Positions 36,442 to 64,000 of a stretch of 64,000 nucleotides of DNA are shown here, piece by piece (the stretch's first letter is position 1; each line of letters opens with the position of its first letter). Below the pieces are notes generated by a model, which saw nothing but the letters and a program-made list of their open reading frames with translations, searched no databases and was not told the origin of the DNA. The stretch spans positions 9,671,176 to 9,735,175 of the forward strand of contig NC_089869.1 in the NCBI RefSeq assembly GCF_036373705.1. The letters run 5' to 3'. Both the position numbers and the translations under genes were made by a program. This stretch comes from Amia ocellicauda (Eukaryota > Chordata > Actinopteri > Amiiformes > Amiidae).

Positions 36442-36445
<4 letters not shown>

Positions 36446-36642
36446 AAAAAAAACAAGAGCTTTCTTAATGAAAGGGAGAAAAAAAAAGCCACGAGCAAAT
36501 CGGAAATCGGAGAGACCGTTGGATGAGAGCAACGCGGTTGTAGTTTCTCCTTGCATTTTTTTCTTTCCCCAGGAAAACCTCTGAAAATACATACCGTCTC
36601 CCTCTGCAAAACCTGCCTGGCTTTTTTTTTTAAAGGTTGTCA

Positions 36643-56379
<19,737 letters not shown>

Positions 56380-57225
56380 TCAGAAGCCGTCCGACTGGCC
56401 CTTGAGTAGCTCCCCTGATTGTATCCTTCATCCGTTGTAAGAGTCGAAAAAGCAAAATGGGAAATCCTGGAAAAAAAAACACTTAATAGTAAAATAAGAG
56501 ACAGTAAATCCCGGTGTCCACTCCATGCACAAAATGGAGATAGTCATTCATTCCACAGTGACAGTCGGAGCCTCTTTTTGGACGGAGAAGTTCCACTTCC
56601 ACTCAGGTTTAAACCACAGTTGGTGCGCGCAAGATCAACTTAAAAGAAAAAAGAAAAAATTCTTAGAACACTGCAATAGCAACAAAACAAAAAAAATACA
56701 AAATAAAATAAATTTAAATCTCATGAACAAGACTACTTGCACGTATACAAGAAACCTAGCATTGGACTACAACTAAATTTGGTCTTTGTTAGTAATATTT
56801 AATTATTATTGTTATTATTAATTACTATTATTATAAGGGAAAGACATTTTGTACATTTAACTCTTATTGTCTCAGTTTACATTTTTTGTACATTTGTATT
56901 TGAATGAAAGTTTGAATTTGGGATGAATTTTTGTCCGTGCAGTGGCCGACTCAAAGCCGAGTGTTGTCTGACTGGCATCCATTGGAATTATTTGTATGAA
57001 ACGCGATTTAGAACTTTAACAATTGATTTTATTTTTTATATTTATGTATACATAGGCTGTATATATATATATGTATATGGTTTTAATTCATTTTCTGTAT
57101 TGTTTCTGTTTTGGGGCCTTTCACAGCCTGATTTTGCCATATCAGTTTGCCTTTTTGTTATTTAATTATTTTATGCACCATTGCAAAAGTGCAATTTTAA
57201 TGTTGAAACTGGTTTTGTGTTATTT

Positions 57226-57231
57226 ATTAAA
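57226..57231 (+). other. Candidate grk5 polyadenylation signal (ATTAAA)
   Basis: ATTAAA lies about 850 bases after the grk5 stop codon and is followed by a GT-containing stretch. An earlier AATAAA in the A-rich run near 56,705 could give a shorter 3' UTR. Confidence 0.4.
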
Positions 57232-57249
57232 GTGTGCCCTGTCATAGTG

Positions 57250-59400
57250 AAGACTCCACTATATTGCTGACTTGGATAGCTATTGCAGGTGAAGATAAAC
57301 TAGGACGTTGTCTGTAAGGATGTTGTCATGTATCCTAGAAATACCACAAGCAGTGCGATTCACTTTGAATAAAATAAAATAATCCCCCCCTTCCCTTTTC
57401 ATTAAAAACAAAACAAAAAATCCATAAAAAAACATTTTTTTTTCTACAAGGTTTTGAAAAGTAATAACCATTGGCTATTTGAAATATGTGTATAATAGTT
57501 GCCTGTGTTAGTCTGTTGAATTGGTCCTTTCACGGACATCTAAAAACTAATGTAAGAACTGTATGTGTCCCACAAAAACAATAAAGCAGAAGCCAGAGAA
57601 CATTCTAATAGCCAAATAGTACAGAATCTTGGGAGAGCTGTTTTTCTCATCTTTTCTAGTTTTCGTTGAGTTTTTGCCGTTTTCCTTTGTTTGTAGGGTA
57701 TCTTAACATGTTGTGTTTGGTGCTGGGTTCGTCTCTGAGCTGATTGGAATATAAGGAGCAAATTCGGAGTTGAGCTACAAGCGTAAAAAGCAAATCGATG
57801 ATGCCGTAGTTCACCACACCGCGTTCACACTTCTTTACACTGCCCATTGGAATCACTGGATTTTGTCCGGAAACCTCCAAATTAAGCAGAACAAGGTTTT
57901 CCATTTTCAACTATGGCTTCTGAAAACTAGTTGTTAACATATATTGGTGCTTTAATCTACACTGAATTAAAGCTTGTATCTTATTATTCTCTAAACTAGA
58001 TATTTTCTGCAGTACCCAAATGCTTTACTGAATAATATACATAAACAACTGTAGCCTTAATTATAGCAGAATGCCATAAAACTAGTGCTGACTGACAACT
58101 TAGATGGCATGTGTTAATTAGGCCAGTCTTGTCCTGAAGTGTTCGGCAGCTACATAACAGCAGATCACAAGCTATCCCGCACTTGCCCTGCTGTACTCTG
58201 CAGCTCCTATACTGTGGTGTTGGCAAAAATATTCATGGAATAATAGTTTTTAAATAGTTGAAACCTTAAAAACGATTGTAATTACAAAGGATTTTCTCAG
58301 AAATTTAATTAATTGAACTTCTCATTGTGTTTTGTACCGTGAAAACCGCGCATGGCTACGATTGGAGATTTGCTCTTTTAGGATGAACTCCTATAAGATG
58401 AGATGTTTTGCTTATCAGCCGTGATCTGAGACATGTATCTGAGAAAATATGCTTAGAAGTTGGGTTCTATAAAGGATCAGATTATATAATTTCTCCACAT
58501 TGTATGTAAATAATTCTGGGAAAATAGCAATGCAGAACAATGCAGAACATGTCATTAGTTTATTGTTATTAAAAGCTTTAGGTACACATGAGTGGAAATA
58601 TAGAAACACAAAACACTTTTTTTTTTTTTCTCTCAAAGAATGAAAAAGCTGTTATGCATTAGGAACCTCAATGACCCAGTTTCCATGGAGGGTTCAGTTC
58701 CCAGGAAGTGACAATGCATGTGCCGTTGTACGTAAGCTGTACGTGGCAACAGTAAACCACCCCACAGAGGACAGTGTGACTTTAAGTTACTGTGTAATTG
58801 TAAGACCAGAAACGTGTGACAGCATTTGCATGGAAACACATTTAACTTTTCAATGTAAGAGAACTTAAGTGGTTTTCTTTTAAAATAACATTACAAAAGC
58901 CACAAGCAAACAGTTCATTTACCACAGAATGAGCCTAAAGCTAATTTCTGCTGTCTATTTGCTTTGGATGCTAATGTCTTGACAGAAGACATGAAATCTA
59001 CCCATCCACACAGCCTCTGGAGCATATTATGTCTTGCACGGGTATATAGTTTACATTTTGTATGGTTTTCGGGCGTTGGTGACGTAAATTCCAGTACTAC
59101 ATATTACAGTGACATCTGATAGTTTTCTGGTGACAATTACTTTTGTAAATATGTGCAGTAACATCACTTTTGCAACCTTTTCTGTGTTAGTAACAAAATA
59201 TTTGTATATGGCCCTACACATAGTCATTTTCAATTTCAACCCCTGCCTTCCCATTTTTTGTGTGATATTTGAAGTAAAGCAGGTGCAGGGGAAATGTTCA
59301 TTTGGTGAGTCTAAATGTCTCCAGTAAAAAGAAAGCACGAACTGACAGCCATTGATTAAAAAATAATTCTTATGTATCATTTATAATATTGCAGAAAACA
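57250..59400. other. Intergenic stretch between grk5 and the unassigned gene
   Basis: AT-rich, with short open frames only. No exon, RNA gene or recognisable mobile element was found. The two genes flanking it are convergent. Confidence 0.5.
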
Positions 59401-59804
59401 AATTATCTTTATTTACATAATTACAAATCATTTTTAGATGATATTGTTTATAATATACATTCTATATATATATTTGCTAACTTTGTTGGAAACGTATACT
59501 TTTTTTTGTTAAGGTGTATATTATTGATGCTCCTTTCATACTCCTTCTGTGTAAAAAAGAAAATGTTGATGTGTGTATGAATGCATTTTCATACATGGAA
59601 AAAACAAAAACAAAAGAATTAGATAACTGCATAACTAAAGGAAACCTTACTTGCAGTTGAAGTAAAAAAGAAAAGCTGTGTTCAAAGAATAGTGTGTGAT
59701 GCAACGTCCTTCATCTTTGAGGGATAGCAGGTCCATACCAAAGGATTGTTCTCGCATTGTTAGACCTGACAGATCAGATAGCGGTTAACCAGACGTGTGT
59801 CGGA

Positions 59805-62072
59805 TTAAGACTTGAAGACACGCCAGCTATTGATTTTGTTCCAACAATCGATCTTGCAGCGCTTGTAAAAATCAAAGACGCTCAACGGCTTGACCTTGCT
59901 GTCACACTCTGCCTGCGTCCGACTCTCCAGGTGCTCGTAGTCTTTCGTGGCGGTGCCCACGAGGAGAGCCGTACAGCTGTTGCGACGTCTGACCTGCCTG
60001 CTGTGGCCGTACCGGGGCAGGCCCGTCCTGCCGCTCGGCCTCTTGTGCATGTCCGGGTTCCTCAGCTCCGTCAGTCTGGCATTGAAGTAGTCCTCCAGGT
60101 TCTGTTCGTGGAAGCCACCTGGCCAGTTGCCCAGGTCCTGCTGAGGGAGTTTGTGGTTCTGCGTGCTCACAACCTCCTGGCACTTCAGGCTCTTGTAAAT
60201 CAAGGACTTCACAACCACATTGCTCTGGAAATGGGTGGGTGGCGAAGGGCTCCTCTTTGGCGGTGGTTCCAGTAAGACGGGGCTGGAGTTGGGGCTCAAA
60301 GGTAGACTCCTTGAAACCTGGTGATTTAAGAGGTGAAACAATGGTTAAAATACTAATGTGGACTCACAGGGCAAAACATTTTTCTGAGGTTGTCAGTTTA
60401 CTCAGCCGTGAACAAGGTTGCACTGGGACACAGAAAGATTGTGACTCCTGTGATACCAGTGCTCAGTGGTCATGTTTTCTGTGGACATGTGAATGTCCTG
60501 TCACAGGTCAGCCTTCTTAAATCCTAATTTGTGAAGCTAACCGGTATGGATTAGTTAATCTGCATGTTTAAGCCCCAATGGTCATGAGACCTCTAACGGC
60601 AGCAGGTTGTAGCACCAATGTGATTTATTTTATTCTAAATGCTGCTGTGCTTCCCCTCATTGTACACAGTAATGTAAAAGCACCATTAACAAAAATGAAT
60701 TGAACTTTTACCGGTCATTAAAGTTTCATAACAGAAGTCAGTTCCGCCTAAAAGCATTAGTTGACATTGTAAAACATCTGTCATAATTAATATTTAATCC
60801 AAATGTGGTGGACATGTTTTTTTTTTTTTTTTTTTTTTTTCTTTTAGCTCTTCTCTGCATGTCTGGGGAGTCCTGACACTGCTTAGGGAAATGTGTGTTG
60901 AAGTATTTCTTATTACTGTTCGGTTGTTTTAAGGGGGTTAAGAAAAGTGAAAATGTGACCAAAGCAGGTGGAGCTGGTGTTACACTCAAACGCTAAAGCC
61001 TCCATTAAATATGTATCTCTGTAAGGTTACCTGAGAGGCTTTGTGAGACAATGAAGGGATCTTTAAATTAGGGAGATGAAGTTGAAAACTAAGCACTTTT
61101 CTTATGGAAGCAACTGAGCAAAATACTGCATTAGGTTCCCCTTTTAAAATTGTGAGTTAAAAAATAACCTATTATATCTCTGGGGAGGGTAAACACAGAA
61201 AAACAAACTTTGCTGACACTTTTATATTTCCTTTAGTTTTTTTATGATCAGTTTCCTCTTACTGGGCTTGGTCGGAGTCAGACAGAAAGTCTGTCACGCA
61301 GGGTGATGTAATGAGGCACAGAGTAAACAACTTGCTTTAGATGGGTTGTGTCGAATTTCTGTGGAAGAATGTATTTACATTTAGCGTGTAATTTAAGCCT
61401 TTAAGAAGCAGTCTTCCAAGTCTTTCAAATTAAATAAAAACTGATTTGGTAGTTGTGTTGCTGAACGATAAAGTGTACAAGATTTTATTTCATTTATATA
61501 CAGTATACATATATAAAAAAAGGTTTCCAGAGTTTGATTTCTCTGGCATTCATGCACATATAGGGAATAGTTGCAAACAGTGCATTTCCTAAAGAAGCAG
61601 ATTTATAGTTTACAAATTATTTTATATTCACTTAAGCTGTAAACCAGAATTTGATTAGTCGTTGAAGAAATCACTTTTTGGGTTCAATTATTGATGAACT
61701 GTACTATTTAATTCTATAGTAAACCTATTTTGGTTTCTTTTACACATTTGTAGAATTAGTGATGCAAACTAGTGTTTTTTTAATTTAGTCCTGAGAGTAA
61801 TGTCCTGTCACTGAATTGCCCGAAAGAATTTTCTCACATCTTGAAAATTATAGAAGATGGCTCCCTCTTAAACTAAGATCGTGCATAATTAACCCACATG
61901 AGTAGACTGACAAATTAGTATTCTACTGTACAAGGAATGAGCTAATTAAAATATAACACACCTTGATGTCCTGGAAGCCTGGGTATTCCGGGATGCTCGG
62001 CAGGATGCAGACGCCAGTGCTGTTTGACCTCCTCCGCGCCCCATACCTCCGTGGGTTACTATAGTGAGGCAT
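59805..62072 (-). CDS. Unassigned two-exon protein, 207 aa
   Basis: Two coding exons, 62072-61962 and 60317-59805, join in phase 0 across a GT-AG intron (AAG|GTGTGT ... CACCAG|GTTTCA). The first ATG gives MPHYSNPRRYGARRRSNSTG; the same frame is open about 22 codons further upstream without an ATG. The protein is basic and probably largely disordered: a Ser/Pro stretch (RSLPLSPNSSPVLLEPPPKR) and Arg-rich SRQVRRRNSCTALLVG in the middle, then a more ordered end, VFDFYKRCKIDCWNKINSWR. RRRSNS and RRRNS resemble basophilic kinase or 14-3-3 sites. No signal peptide or membrane span is seen. The GC-rich coding region stands out from AT-rich flanks. TTTATT at 59408-59413 is a plausible AATAAA for this strand. 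I do not recognise the family, and a further upstream non-coding exon is possible. Confidence 0.65.
60817..60842. repeat. Poly(T) run
   Basis: About 24 T residues inside the intron of the unassigned gene. It equals a poly(A) tract on the - strand and may be the tail of a short retroposon, but no element body was recognised. Confidence 0.7.
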
Positions 62073-62099
62073 TTTGTATTGCAGGAGATCTCTTATAAA

Positions 62100-64000
62100 A
62101 TCAGTCTTCCCTCTTATTTTCAATGATGTGTTCTTTTATAAAACAAAACAAAAATCACCTTTTTACCAATTATTAATATAGAGATTTTATTGCTCTGCTT
62201 ACAAAATGAACAAATCCAAATCATTTTACACTAAACTGACTATTGATTGTCCTGCTGCAATTTCTTGCATGATCTGCCTTCCTAGTCAGCTCCTTGAAGT
62301 TGCTTTCTGTGAGTGCTACGTGCCTGACTTCTTTCTCACAGAGTTTCCTACTACTACTTGCTGGAAGCTCCGGAAAAGTGCACAGAGTTCGGATTAAAGA
62401 GCGATTAACAGAGCTCTGCCTGCTTCTTGGATTTACTCATGTCAAAGTCTTTCATTTGCATGAGCCACTCCGTATCAAACCCAGGTCGTGACGCCGTCCC
62501 CAGTTATGCGTATCATGGCATGTAATTGCCACAGGCACCTGTGTTCAGTGACTGGAAGCTCTGTCAGTGGGAATCCACGTTAGTCAGAGTATTTAAGCTT
62601 CACACTGTACACATGAATAAGTCAACACACAAAAACAACAGCTAGACAGATCTTCCTAGTTAGTGGATTTGGCATAATAACCGAATAACCTGTAAGGCAC
62701 CAAGTGCTAGTAGCTATCAAGAGGATTACTCTCCCTCAAAACAACAGCTGCTGCTGAGAGAGAGCGCCAAGCCCCAGTTTAGATTAAAAGATCTGTGATG
62801 GAAGTTGAAAGCATATCAGACCATTGAAATGAATTTTAAAACATTACTGGGTGGAGACAAGGTCAGCTGGCATTCCTATAATGAATAATGTATACAACGC
62901 CCTCCAGATTTACTCATACCCCTTAATAAACAGGAACAAAACAACAGCATAAAAACAAACAGATTTACAGAATGTTACACTGCAATCTTATTGGCATCGT
63001 ACAGAGCAAAGTCATATTGGTCATAAATAATTCAATTCCAGAAAACAACAAACAGATCTATGATACGTATTAAAATGACATGGATTCCTATATCGCAGCA
63101 GTGAAAACAGCAGGTTCATGTGCTATAAATGGAGAACAGGATGTCCCAGGATACTCTGCTTGATCCCCACAAGGCCAGGGTCAACACTTTCTATACCAAT
63201 CAGCCTAAAAACTCTGAAACTGCTTTGACCATCTACTCCGTCAAGGACTCTGACCAATGGCTCCCTTGCGTCTGCCTTGGTTAAAGTTACCTCTAGTGTT
63301 CCTTCATCGCCTTTACAGCATTGCTCTGGCATTGAGCCTCGCTGTTTATTTCTCTAGTCTACAGTCGGCCAAACACAGTGGGATAGATGTCATGAGCCAA
63401 GAGCACAAACACTTCCACGTTCGAGGCCTTTGTATCATGCAAGCAAGGTATGTACGTTTTTTCTCAAAACTGTCTATGAAAATCCAGAGCATCCTCTTAC
63501 AGTTATGAAGTATCCCACACAGCTTCATAATGATGTTTTTTCAAAGTCAAGTAAACACACAGAATAATACATATACTATATAAGATTATAGATAGAGGTG
63601 AAAATGTGATTCATACTGCTTTCCCTCCCCTTACATTAGAACTCCTAACAATAGCCCTTGACGTATCCGTTGCTGTGTCACCACCTACTATAATTGCATG
63701 ACAATATCCGAGCAAGCAACCTGCAATATCATTTGTACCAAATACAGCCAGAGATACTTTTATGGCACCATATAATGAAGCAGTTCTTGATTTAACAGCA
63801 CAGATTTTTTTGGTCAGGCCAAAATGAAGCTGGTCTTATTCAGGGGGCAAATATTCTGTCCCGCTGAGCAGTGAAGATCTGTGGGGTAACTGAGGTGCGA
63901 GTGGGATATTGTGTCTCACAGCCGAAGGGGTACTGTTCCATGTGAGGGAAGAAGACATTTATTCATTTTGCAACAGCTGGTGGGATCTGGTAAGAGCATT
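62100..64000. other. Right end of window, no gene supported
   Basis: The sequence contains short open frames on both strands. One + strand stretch (about 63,135-63,285) reads MSQDTLLDPHKARVNTFYTN and then NSETALTIYSVKDSDQW before a stop, which looks protein-like but has no family I recognise. The promoter of the unassigned - strand gene should lie near 62.1-62.6 kb. Confidence 0.35.

Noticed and set aside
59757-60275. 172-codon + strand frame opposite the unassigned gene
   Set aside because: The - strand reading has better composition, a fitting splice acceptor and an in-phase upstream exon.
63123-63332. 69-codon - strand frame near the right end
   Set aside because: Short, with no recognised family and no supporting exon nearby; the opposite strand is equally open.

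Overview
The window is vertebrate nuclear DNA, most likely from a ray-finned fish. The genes are split by GT-AG introns and encode vertebrate proteins (ABCG2, PPM1K, pancreatic lipase, GRK5). The repeats are of the kinds common in fish: several Tc1-like elements, two hAT elements with exact 8-bp target duplications, SINE/LINE tails and a Ty3/gypsy-like Gag-protease relic. No bacterial operon, CRISPR array, rRNA or tRNA gene was seen. Most of the non-coding sequence is AT-rich.

Layout. (1) About 1-8.4 kb: the last nine coding exons of abcg2 on the + strand; earlier exons lie left of the window. (2) 8.85-12.1 kb: all six coding exons of ppm1k on the - strand, tail-to-tail with abcg2. (3) 12.8-19.3 kb: a long gene-poor stretch ending in two hAT elements. 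(4) 19.6-21.5 kb: an intronless kinase gene. It joins a short hydrophobic N-terminal anchor and an acidic Glu/Leu coiled coil to a protein kinase N-type catalytic domain, behind a CRE plus TATA promoter. (5) 23.4-25.0 kb: remains of a gag-protease retroelement. (6) 27.4-33.2 kb: a complete 12-exon pancreatic lipase gene on the - strand. (7) 36.6-57.25 kb: a complete 16-exon grk5 on the + strand. Its introns hold a decayed Tc1 copy, a short Tc1-type MITE, and a near full-length Tc1 element beside or inside an older LINE tail. (8) 59.4-62.1 kb: a two-exon gene on the - strand, 207 codons, that I could not assign to a family. (9) 62.1-64 kb: no supportable gene.

The genes do not form one pathway. 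From memory, ABCG2 and PPM1K neighbour each other on human 4q22, and PNLIP and GRK5 both lie on 10q25-q26. The window may therefore join two ancestral blocks, with the mobile-element and kinase interval (about 13-27 kb) at the junction. The most unusual object is the kinase gene at 19.7-21.3 kb. Other points worth a check are a Gly at the ABCG2 site equivalent to human Arg482, a 96-base in-frame stop-free mini-intron in the lipase gene, an exact 44-bp hairpin ahead of the Tc1 transposase, and the unassigned two-exon gene.
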